Source of the DNA: Rathayibacter sp. VKM Ac-2759
Lineage (GTDB): Bacteria > Actinomycetota > Actinomycetes > Actinomycetales > Microbacteriaceae
Assembly (NCBI RefSeq): GCF_009834225.1
Contig: NZ_CP047176.1
Location: forward strand, 682,001 to 746,000
Direction of reading: 5' to 3'
Length of the DNA: 64,000 nucleotides
Numbering within the stretch: the stretch's first letter is position 1; each line of letters opens with the position of its first letter. Shown in pieces: positions 17,690 to 25,341 of this stretch. Position numbers and translations under genes: made by a program. Under the pieces are notes generated by a model. It was not told the DNA's origin. It was given only the letters and a program-made list of their open reading frames with translations, and searched no databases.

Positions 17690-18616
17690 CTGAGCAACGA
17701 ACGAGTCCTGGTCACCGGATCGACCGGGGTCATCGGCACAGCGATCGTGCACGAGTTGCGCGAGCACGGCTACGACGTGTTCGCTGCCTCGTCGGAGCAG
17801 GCGGACCTGCGGGACGAGTCCGCGACCGCTGCACTCCTCAACACGGTCGCGCCCGACTCCGTGATCCACCTCGCGGCACGCGTGCACGGATTGATGGGCA
17901 ACCTGCGCAGCCCTGGGGAGATGTACTTCGACAACGCTCGCATCAACACGAACGTCGTGGAAGCCTCGCGTCTCGCCGGCGTGCGGAAGATCGTGGCAAT
18001 GGGCTCGGTGGCGATGTACAGCGACGGGCTCCGGATGCCGATGCGCGAGAGTGACATCTGGATGGGTCCTCCGCATGCATCGGAAGCCGGGTACGCGCAC
18101 GCGAAGCGCGGCATGCTCGCCCAGCTCGAGGCGTACGCCGAGCAGTACGGCGTGGACTACGCCATGGTGCTCTCGACGAATCTGTTCGGTCCGGCCGACC
18201 GTTTCGACGAGGAGCGCGGGCACGTGCTTCCCTCCCTCGTCTCGCGCTTCCACCGCTCCGTGCGACTCGACCAGCGCATGGTGGTCTGGGGCGACGGGAG
18301 TGCGCAGCGCGACTTCCTCTACAGCAAGGACGCGGCGACCGGCCTGCGCATCCTCCTGGAGCGGGGCTCGGGCGTCTACAACCTCGCCTCGGGCAGGGAG
18401 ACCCGCATCCGCGAGGTCGTCGACACCCTCGCCGGCGTCTCGGGCTACCGCGGCGAGATCGAATGGGACACGAGCAAGCCGAACGGCCAACGCGAGCGCT
18501 CGTACGATGTGTCCCGGCTGACCGGTCTCGGCTGGACGCCTCGCTACGGCCTCGAGGAGGCGCTGCGCGAGACCTACGAGTGGTTCGACGCGAACGCGTC
18601 CCTCGTCCGTCGCTGA
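17690..18616 (+). CDS. GDP-L-fucose synthase-like NAD-dependent epimerase/reductase
   Basis: Extended SDR of about 308 residues, the usual length of GDP-fucose synthase (Fcl/WcaG). The Rossmann motif VTGSTGVIG opens the protein. The family-typical AARVHGLMGN follows, then a GSVAMY serine and YAHAKR (catalytic Tyr and Lys), and NLFGPADRFD. These enzymes turn GDP-4-keto-6-deoxymannose into GDP-L-fucose; a related 6-deoxyhexose is possible. The start is odd: no ATG, GTG or TTG fits, but CTG 17690 is preceded by GAGAGGGA at good spacing. ATG 17579 is in frame but would add about 37 low-complexity residues and overlaps a -10-like box. It heads a tightly packed glycosylation operon. Confidence 0.82.
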   Translation: MSNERVLVTGSTGVIGTAIVHELREHGYDVFAASSEQADLRDESATAALLNTVAPDSVIHLAARVHGLMGNLRSPGEMYFDNARINTNVVEASRLAGVRKIVAMGSVAMYSDGLRMPMRESDIWMGPPHASEAGYAHAKRGMLAQLEAYAEQYGVDYAMVLSTNLFGPADRFDEERGHVLPSLVSRFHRSVRLDQRMVVWGDGSAQRDFLYSKDAATGLRILLERGSGVYNLASGRETRIREVVDTLAGVSGYRGEIEWDTSKPNGQRERSYDVSRLTGLGWTPRYGLEEALRETYEWFDANASLVRR

Positions 18617-18617
18617 A

Positions 18618-20918
18618 GTGAGCGTCCGCTTCGCCGCCGGCACCATCGTCGCGCGCAACTACATCCCGCAGGCGCGGGTCCTTCAGGAGACCTTCGCGGT
18701 GAAGAACGCCGAGGTCGGTTTCGCGACCCTCGTGGTCGACGGGACGGAGGCGGACCGGTCGACGACCGGAGTAGGTTCGGTCCTGCTGCCGCAGGACCTC
18801 GGGCTCGACATCGCGGTCCTCCACCGGATGATGACCGTCTACGACGTGATGGAGTTCGCGACGGCGCTGAAGCCGGCGCTCCTGGCGACTCTCCTCCGCG
18901 GCGGCGCGGAGGCGGCCGCGTACTTCGACCCCGACATCCAGGTGTTCGACGACCTGGCCGACGTCTTCGCCGACGCGGTGGAGCACGGCATCGTCCTCAC
19001 CCCGCACGTGCTCGACCCGCTGCCACGCGACGGCAAGCTCGTCTCGGAGCAGATGATCATGCTCGCCGGGATCTTCAACCTCGGGTTCATCGCGGTGGGC
19101 GTCTCCTCGCACCTGTTCCTCGCCTGGTGGAACGACCGGCTGCGCGATGATGCGATCTCGGACCCGCAGAACGCGCTCTTCACCGATCAACGCTGGATCG
19201 ACTGGGTTCCGGCTCTCTTCCCCCACCGGATCTCCCGCGATCGGGGGCTGAACGTGGCCTACTGGAATCTCCACGAGCGACCGATCGGCCGCGTGGGGGA
19301 CATCTGGACCGCGGGCGGCGAGCGTCTGCGATTCCTTCACTTCAGCGGCTACGATCCGCGCACGCCGTGGCTGCTCTCGAAGCACGCCGCGGCCGAGCCG
19401 CGAGTGCTCCTCAGCCGGACCCCGCTCCTCCGACGTCTTGCGGAAGGGTACGGCGAGCGACTCCTCGCGCACGGTTTCGGCGACCACCGAGACAGTGAGT
19501 ACCGATTCTCGCGCTTGAGCAACGGGGTGGCCCTCGACTACCCTGTGCGGCGCCTGGTCCGCTCGGTGCTGACCGGTGCGACAGCGGCCCGGTCCGCACC
19601 GCCGGACGCCTTCGCGGACCCGGACGGATTCGCCCGCTGGCTGCTCTCGCCGCAGTTCGGCCACCGGCTGGCACCTCTGGCCCCGATCGAGTACGCGCTG
19701 TGGGCGGCTCGGAGCGATCTGCAGTGGGCGTACCCCGAGGTCCTGACCGCAGACGGGCGGGCGTACCTCGACTGGTTCAGCGCCGACCCCCGTGCGGCCG
19801 CCTCACGCGCCGCCGTCGAGGAGGTCCTTCCCGAGGCGGTGATCGACTCCGGTGCTCTGAGGGTGACGGCGTCGGCGGAGGGCTGGCTCGTTCTCGTGCT
19901 GACGGTTCCCGGAACCGAGGAGGACGTCGTCGCCCGTCGGTTCTGCCGCGCGTTCTCGGCGACCGGTGCTCCGGTGCATGTCGTCGGTCTCGACGAGCCG
20001 GCGAACCCGCGGCGCATCGCCTCCCGCGCCGTCCACCCGAACGTCCTCGTGCTCACTCCGGCCGGAGCCGCCGTGCTGAGCGACGCGATCGTCGTCCTCG
20101 AGCAGGCGCAGGGCCGGAGGATCGTCGCAGTCATCGGCGATGGAGACGACTCGCTCCCGGACGTGGACGAGGTCTGGTCGATCGGGGCAGACGGACGTCG
20201 CTCCGACGCGGTCGCTCTGCCGTACCCGATCGACCTGGATCAGCGGCCGCCGCTCGTGCCCCGAGAGGCGCTCGGCCTGCCGGAGTCGGGCTCGCTCGTC
20301 ATCGCCGACGCCGGACGCAGCGGTGGCGCGGCGGCCGAGGACGCGCTCCAGACCATGGAGGTGTTCATCGCCGCGACGCGATCGAGCGGTCCGGATCCGG
20401 TCGGCACCGTCCTGGTCCTCCTGGCGGGGCAGTTGAGCACGGCGGAACGCGAGCGGCTGATCCACGGCGGACGAGGGCGCGAGGACATCGTCGTCCTCGA
20501 TCGGCGGTTCTCCCTCGCTCAGCTCCGGACGGTCGCCGCACACGCCACGGTCGTCCTCTCGCTCCACGCAGCTCCGGTCGCGAGCCTCCTCCCGGCGACG
20601 GCCCTGAGTGCCGGCACGGCCGTCGTCGCCTCCGGCGGCCCGGCCGCTCTCGTCGGCATCACCGCCGACTCGGCCTCACTCGTCCCTCTGCGGACCGACG
20701 GCGCGGGTCGCGGGATCGATGTCGCCCACGCCGTGCGCGCGCTCCGCGTTCTCCTGCACAGCCCCGGGGCGCGGACGCACCTGCGTCGCACCTCGGCCGA
20801 GAGGATGCGGGCCGACTACTCGACCGCGGCGATCGCTCGACTCCTCCGGAAGCGGCTCGAGGGCTCCGATGCGCTCGGAACACACGACGACCACGACGAA
20901 GACGAAGAAGAGGCATGA
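18618..20918 (+). CDS. Putative glycosyltransferase (GT-A-like N-terminus, GT-B-like C-terminus)
   Basis: A 766-residue cytoplasmic protein. The N-terminal 320 residues resemble a nucleotide-sugar transferase of the family 8-like type: ARNYIPQARVLQETF, then a DPD motif at residues 104-106 in AYFDPDIQVF, and a later HFSGYDPRTPWLLS. The C-terminal 300 residues look like a degenerate Rossmann-type domain (GTVLVLLAGQL, then VVLSLHAAPVASLLPATALS, then GTAVVASGG), as in GT-B enzymes. The donor and acceptor sugars are unknown. GTG 18618 sits one base after the previous stop, and the 3' end overlaps the next start, so translation is coupled. Confidence 0.72.
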   Translation: MSVRFAAGTIVARNYIPQARVLQETFAVKNAEVGFATLVVDGTEADRSTTGVGSVLLPQDLGLDIAVLHRMMTVYDVMEFATALKPALLATLLRGGAEAAAYFDPDIQVFDDLADVFADAVEHGIVLTPHVLDPLPRDGKLVSEQMIMLAGIFNLGFIAVGVSSHLFLAWWNDRLRDDAISDPQNALFTDQRWIDWVPALFPHRISRDRGLNVAYWNLHERPIGRVGDIWTAGGERLRFLHFSGYDPRTPWLLSKHAAAEPRVLLSRTPLLRRLAEGYGERLLAHGFGDHRDSEYRFSRLSNGVALDYPVRRLVRSVLTGATAARSAPPDAFADPDGFARWLLSPQFGHRLAPLAPIEYALWAARSDLQWAYPEVLTADGRAYLDWFSADPRAAASRAAVEEVLPEAVIDSGALRVTASAEGWLVLVLTVPGTEEDVVARRFCRAFSATGAPVHVVGLDEPANPRRIASRAVHPNVLVLTPAGAAVLSDAIVVLEQAQGRRIVAVIGDGDDSLPDVDEVWSIGADGRRSDAVALPYPIDLDQRPPLVPREALGLPESGSLVIADAGRSGGAAAEDALQTMEVFIAATRSSGPDPVGTVLVLLAGQLSTAERERLIHGGRGREDIVVLDRRFSLAQLRTVAAHATVVLSLHAAPVASLLPATALSAGTAVVASGGPAALVGITADSASLVPLRTDGAGRGIDVAHAVRALRVLLHSPGARTHLRRTSAERMRADYSTAAIARLLRKRLEGSDALGTHDDHDEDEEEA

Positions 20919-22771
20919 TGCGGCTCATTCTGATTGGCGATGTCGGAGCACGAACCGACTACCACGCCGGCGACGAGGCGATGCTGGAGGCATTGCTCGA
21001 CGAGCTCCGGCAGCGGACCGAAGTGGACGCGGTGATCGTGTCGGGCGCCCCCGAGGACTCCGCCGTCCGTTACCGAGCAGAGGCGATCGCGCGCATCGGG
21101 TTCGACGAGGGGATCACGCCGACCCGCGCAGCCAGGGAGGATCGCCTCGAGCGGGTGACCCGCGCCGCACACGGCCATGTCGACGCTCTCCCAGCAGACG
21201 ACCCGGCCTGGCAGGTGATCGAGGCCGTGCCGGACGCGGACGGCGTCATCATCGCCGGCGGTGGCAACCTGACCACTCCTTTCTCCGAGCACGTGTACGA
21301 GCGCGCTGCCCTCGCACGGATCGCGGCTGTTTTCGAGCGGCCGCTGGTCGTGACCGGTCAGTCTCTCGGTCCCGTCCTCGCGCCCCGCGATGCTGAGCTC
21401 GTCACCGAGATCCTCGGATCCTCGGTCCTCGTCGGCGTCCGAGAGGCGGAGTCCGCGCGCGCCGCGCTCGAACTCGGCATTCCCGGCGTCGTCCACACGA
21501 TCGACGACGCCAGCTTCCTCGTCGATCCTCAGGAGTTCGGAGACGACGGGCTCCCAGGGCTGCCGCAGGGTGGGTACCTCGCCGTCAGCTTCCCGCCGTA
21601 CTCCGGGCCGACCGATCTCGACGACTACGCGTCGGATCTCTCCCGCATGCTCGGTGCAGTGGTCTCGGAGACGGGAGCGTCGATCCTGTTCCTCCCGCAC
21701 CAGTCCTCACTCGATCCGGCCGCACCGGTCGCAGACGACCTGATGCATGCGCGCCTCGCCGCCGCTCTCCTGGAGGAGGTGCCCGACGCCCGAGTCGTCG
21801 TGGCCGGTCAGCTGACCGCTCGGCGGATCGCGCAGCTCACCCGCGGCGCGGCCCTGTCCGTCTCGGGTCGCTACCATCCGATCGTCTTCGCTCTTTCGGC
21901 CGCTGTGCCGGCGATCGCGGTCACCGTCGACGACTACACGCGCCGCAAGATCGTGGGCGCCATGGCGAACTTCGGCGTCTCGGAATGGGCGCTCCCGTCA
22001 CTCGCCGTCGCCTCGGACGACGCGACCGCGGTCATCCTCGAGACGTGGACTCGACGCGCGGAGATCGCCTCTCATCTCGCCCAGCGGGTCGCGGTCGAGC
22101 GGACGCGCGCGTCCGAGTGGTGGGGAGCCGTGGTCGCCGCCCTGCAGGGAGCCGTCATCGAGTCGCCTCCACGGGAGCAGGGAGCCGAGCTGTCGCTCCA
22201 CGACCGTGCTGTCGTGGCGCGGATCCAGCGTCTGGCGACTCGCGAGGCCGGCTTGACCGCCTCTGTCCCGCGCCTGCGTGAGCAGCTCCACCTCGCAGCG
22301 GAATCCGCGGCGGCCGAGTCGCGCGCGCAGGAGGAGGCGCGGATCGCCGCTGAAGAGCGCGCCGAGGTCGCGGAGGCTCGCGCCCACCTGGCCGAGGAGG
22401 CCCTCGGCAGACTCGTCGCGCACGACGCCGAGGATCCGCCCGCCGCGGACGACCCCGAGGAGCGCTATCGCGCCGGGCTGCTGCTCGAGCTCGAGAGTCT
22501 CGAGCAGCAGCTGTTCGAACGCGAACGCCACGTTGCGTTCCTGGCCCACCGAGTGCACGAGCTGCTCCACGCTGCTCCGGCCGTCGAGGATCCGGCCCTC
22601 GCAGGCGAGGTCCAGCGCCTTCAGGACGAGATTCGTCGTGCGCAGGAGACGATCGGCCATCAGCAGTCCCGTATCGAGGAGCTGGTGGCGAGCACGTCTT
22701 GGAAACTGACGATGCCTCTGCGCGTAGTGAGGAATCCGGCCCCCTACGTGCGGAAGCTGCGCGCCCGATGA
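20915..22771 (+). CDS. Polysaccharide pyruvyltransferase (CsaB/WcaK fold) with coiled-coil tail
   Basis: A 618-residue protein. The first roughly 390 residues match the polysaccharide pyruvyltransferase family: IGDVGARTDYHAGDEAMLEA at the start, VIIAGGGNLTTPFSEHVYER in the middle, and the SGRYHPIVFAL motif near residue 317. This family adds ketal pyruvate from PEP to sugars; CsaB does this to the wall polymer that SLH domains bind. Residues about 450-590 are a long Ala/Glu/Arg-rich coiled coil, followed by STSWKLTMPLR, a motif often seen at the ends of surface-glycan glycosyltransferases. Start and stop overlap neighbours by four bases (ATGA). The link to the SLH genes next door is inference but strong. 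Confidence 0.85.
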   Translation: MMRLILIGDVGARTDYHAGDEAMLEALLDELRQRTEVDAVIVSGAPEDSAVRYRAEAIARIGFDEGITPTRAAREDRLERVTRAAHGHVDALPADDPAWQVIEAVPDADGVIIAGGGNLTTPFSEHVYERAALARIAAVFERPLVVTGQSLGPVLAPRDAELVTEILGSSVLVGVREAESARAALELGIPGVVHTIDDASFLVDPQEFGDDGLPGLPQGGYLAVSFPPYSGPTDLDDYASDLSRMLGAVVSETGASILFLPHQSSLDPAAPVADDLMHARLAAALLEEVPDARVVVAGQLTARRIAQLTRGAALSVSGRYHPIVFALSAAVPAIAVTVDDYTRRKIVGAMANFGVSEWALPSLAVASDDATAVILETWTRRAEIASHLAQRVAVERTRASEWWGAVVAALQGAVIESPPREQGAELSLHDRAVVARIQRLATREAGLTASVPRLREQLHLAAESAAAESRAQEEARIAAEERAEVAEARAHLAEEALGRLVAHDAEDPPAADDPEERYRAGLLLELESLEQQLFERERHVAFLAHRVHELLHAAPAVEDPALAGEVQRLQDEIRRAQETIGHQQSRIEELVASTSWKLTMPLRVVRNPAPYVRKLRAR

Positions 22772-24930
22772 CTGTCACGACATCGCCGGGCGTCCTCGTG
22801 ATCGGACGCTCCGACTTCCACACCGGAATCGGCACGGTCACGGCCGCGGCGCTCGAGCTGTTCTCCCGCCACTTCGAGGTGGGCTTCTTCGCTCCGCGCG
22901 AGCCGCACCTCCAGCCCGGTCGGTCCGTCGTGCTGCCGAGCGGGCGGAGCGTCCCCGTCGTCGCACCGGGAGAGGCAGCGGTCTACGTCTTCACCGACGT
23001 CCTCTGGAACGGGTTCACCGACTACAACTACGCGACGATCCCCGACACCGGTCTCCGGATCGCGCACATGGCCTACGACTCCGACGCACTGCCCGAGCAG
23101 TGGGTGCGGATCTTGAACGACCGGTTCGACATCGCGTTGTTCTCGAGCGCGTACCTCGTCGAAGTGGCGGAGCGAAGCGGAGTCCGCATCCCTGTCGGAA
23201 CCCTTCCGATCGGGCTCGAGCTCGAGCCGCTGCTGGCCCGCCGGTACCGCTCGCCGTTGCCCTCGCGCACCCGTTTCGGCACGGTCTCGGCGTACCACTC
23301 TCGCAAGGGCCTCGATCTGCTGGTCGAGGCGTTCCTCCTCGCATTCGGTCACGACTCCAGCGTCGAACTGGTGATCCACTCGAACCTCGCGATGGGCGAC
23401 ACTCTCGAGCGGGTGACCGCACTCGCCGCAGACGCGCCGGTCGACAACATCCGCCTCTCGACAGGGAATCTCAGCGAAGCGGACAAGAACGGCCTCATCG
23501 ATTCGTTCGACGTGTACGTCAACGTCTCGGCGGGGGAGGGCTACTCGATCGGGCCACGTGAGGCCCTCGCGCTGGGCAAGCCGCTCGTGCTCAGCCGCAT
23601 CCCGCCCCACCTCGACATGGAGGGGCCCGCGGGAGTGCTGTTCGTGGACCCGATCGGTTCGAGGCCTGCGCAGTATCCCGAGATCGAGAACCTGGTGATC
23701 GGGCGCCAGGCCCTGCTGCGTCCGGTCGACATCGCCGACGTGCTCACGGATGCCAGGGCCTTCGTGCAGTCGGACGAGGCGGCTTCGACGGCGCGCGAGC
23801 GACGCGACCGAGCCGCGGAGTTCTCGTACAGCCGTCTGTCGCAGGTCTACGCGGAACTGCTCGACCCGGACGACGCCTCGGTGAAGACCGCCCGTCCGCG
23901 GTCGCGTTTCCGCGAGCTGCCGGCGGAGGCGCCCGCGCTCGCTCGCTCGGCCGGCGGCCGGCACGGTGCGGGACTGGGCCGCACTCGCCGCGTCATCCCA
24001 CTTCATGACGGCGGGTTCTTCTCCGTCTTCAACACGTTCCTCAGCCACCTGGTGTGGGGCGAGCGCGATGACGACGTCGCCATGGTGCTCCCCGACTGGG
24101 ACGCCGGACGCCTGATCCAGCGGTTGGACGCTCCGCCGGTGAGCTACTGCTACAGCCGTCCCGACGACGGCAACATGTGGCTCAAGCTGTTCGAGCCGCT
24201 GTACGACCTCTCCGACGACGAGATGAACGATGAGGAGTTCCTCTACCGCCACGCGGACATCCCGTCGCATCAGTTCAACCAGGACCGCGAGCCGCTGCTC
24301 ACCTACGTGAACGCGCACGACCTCTACCTCTCGCCCGGCTTCCTCCGGATCCGCAAGCAGTACGCCGCTGTGCTCGATCGGCACGTCCGCCTCCGACCGC
24401 ACTACCGGAAGGAACTCGACTCGGTTATGGCCGCACAGACCGCCGGCCGCTTCACCGTCGGCGTGCACGTCAAGCATCCGAGCCATGCCATCGAGCAGCC
24501 CGGTCAGGCGATGGCCGACCGCTACGCGTATGTCGCGCGGGTGAGGCAGGAGCTGGCCGACAGCGGAGTGCGTGAGAGCGATGACGACTGGGGTGTCTTC
24601 GTCGCTACCGACCAGGAGAGGGTCGTCACGCTCTTCGACGAGGAGTTCGGAGACCACGTCATCCGTTTCGACGATGTCACGCGGTCGAGCGCTGAGACGG
24701 ACGCCGCTTTCGACACGCTGACGGAGGGCGAGAAGCTCGAGGAAGGGCACCAGCTCCAGCATCAGATGGCGGCCGACACCGATCGTTGGTCACACCGACT
24801 GGCGTGGGAGGTGTGGCGGGACGCCGAGGTACTCGCCTCGTGCACGTCGCTCATCCACGCGGTGAGCAATGTCGCGACAGCGGTGTCTTTCATGAGCCCC
24901 GAGGTGCGGATGCGGTACTTCGAGGTCTGA
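22768..24930 (+). CDS. Fused glycosyltransferase: GT4 domain plus GT23/fucosyltransferase-like domain
   Basis: A 720-residue protein with two apparent catalytic units. Residues 1-385 form a GT-B glycosyltransferase of family 4 type (VLVIGRSDFHTGIGTVTAAA, YHSRKGLDLLVEAF, and the VSAGEGYSIGPREALALGKP nucleotide-sugar site). Residues about 410-720 look like an alpha-1,6-fucosyltransferase/NodZ-type (GT23-like) domain: GVHVKHPSH, FVATDQERVVTLF, SSAETDAAFDT and EVWRDAEVLASCTSLIHAVS near the end. With a GDP-fucose-synthase-like gene in the same operon, fucosyl transfer is a reasonable inference. ATG 22768 overlaps the previous stop by four bases; in-frame codons further upstream lie inside the preceding gene. 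Confidence 0.75.
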   Translation: MTVTTSPGVLVIGRSDFHTGIGTVTAAALELFSRHFEVGFFAPREPHLQPGRSVVLPSGRSVPVVAPGEAAVYVFTDVLWNGFTDYNYATIPDTGLRIAHMAYDSDALPEQWVRILNDRFDIALFSSAYLVEVAERSGVRIPVGTLPIGLELEPLLARRYRSPLPSRTRFGTVSAYHSRKGLDLLVEAFLLAFGHDSSVELVIHSNLAMGDTLERVTALAADAPVDNIRLSTGNLSEADKNGLIDSFDVYVNVSAGEGYSIGPREALALGKPLVLSRIPPHLDMEGPAGVLFVDPIGSRPAQYPEIENLVIGRQALLRPVDIADVLTDARAFVQSDEAASTARERRDRAAEFSYSRLSQVYAELLDPDDASVKTARPRSRFRELPAEAPALARSAGGRHGAGLGRTRRVIPLHDGGFFSVFNTFLSHLVWGERDDDVAMVLPDWDAGRLIQRLDAPPVSYCYSRPDDGNMWLKLFEPLYDLSDDEMNDEEFLYRHADIPSHQFNQDREPLLTYVNAHDLYLSPGFLRIRKQYAAVLDRHVRLRPHYRKELDSVMAAQTAGRFTVGVHVKHPSHAIEQPGQAMADRYAYVARVRQELADSGVRESDDDWGVFVATDQERVVTLFDEEFGDHVIRFDDVTRSSAETDAAFDTLTEGEKLEEGHQLQHQMAADTDRWSHRLAWEVWRDAEVLASCTSLIHAVSNVATAVSFMSPEVRMRYFEV

Positions 24931-25341
24931 GTGTCCGCGTCGGTCGAGTAGTTCTGCTCACTGCACGGCGGACGACGGGGGAACGGCCTGTTCCCCCGTC
25001 CTCGGATTCGACAGGCGACGATCCGGTGCGGCCGCGCAGCGCCCGGTCGACCCCGGCCCGGGCCGTCGTGGCGGTCTGTTCGTCGAGAGGGCGCCCTGAT
25101 AGTCGGAAGGGAGGGCGGGTCGTTCGAGGCGAGGTCGACCGTGATGTCGTTCTCGCGCCTTTCCACCGAGTGGAATGCCGAACGAGTATCAGGGACAGAA
25201 GTAGAGACCGTGTCACCGCCGGTGTTACCGTTCGCGCCCGGAGTTCAGAATTCCGACACCACGAGGCTTCAGTCCTCTGCCACTCTCGTCTTCAGTGTTC
25301 GATGGCGGAGGCTCCGGCGTCGATGACCGGGGGATCAACGA
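24931..25341. other. Intergenic region upstream of SLH protein 4
   Basis: About 411 bases without a convincing gene. It starts with a strong terminator hairpin (listed separately) and is somewhat less GC-biased towards its right end. GGGGG followed by ATCAACGA lies just before the SLH protein 4 start. Short ORFs here lack family features. The promoter of SLH protein 4 must be here but I cannot place it with confidence. Confidence 0.5.
24974..25000 (+). terminator. Terminator hairpin after the glycosylation operon
   Basis: GACGGGGGAAC (24974-24984) and GTTCCCCCGTC (24990-25000) pair perfectly over 11 bases with a 5-base loop. It lies 44 bases after the stop of the last operon gene. No T-run follows. 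Confidence 0.8.

Noticed and set aside
19700..20914. Upstream extension of the pyruvyltransferase frame into the preceding glycosyltransferase gene
   Set aside because: The extension is Arg/Gly-rich shadow sequence; ATG 20915 overlaps the previous stop as ATGA and gives the family N-terminus.
25141..25326. Short ORF before SLH protein 4
   Set aside because: No ribosome site, no family features and a position in a promoter region.
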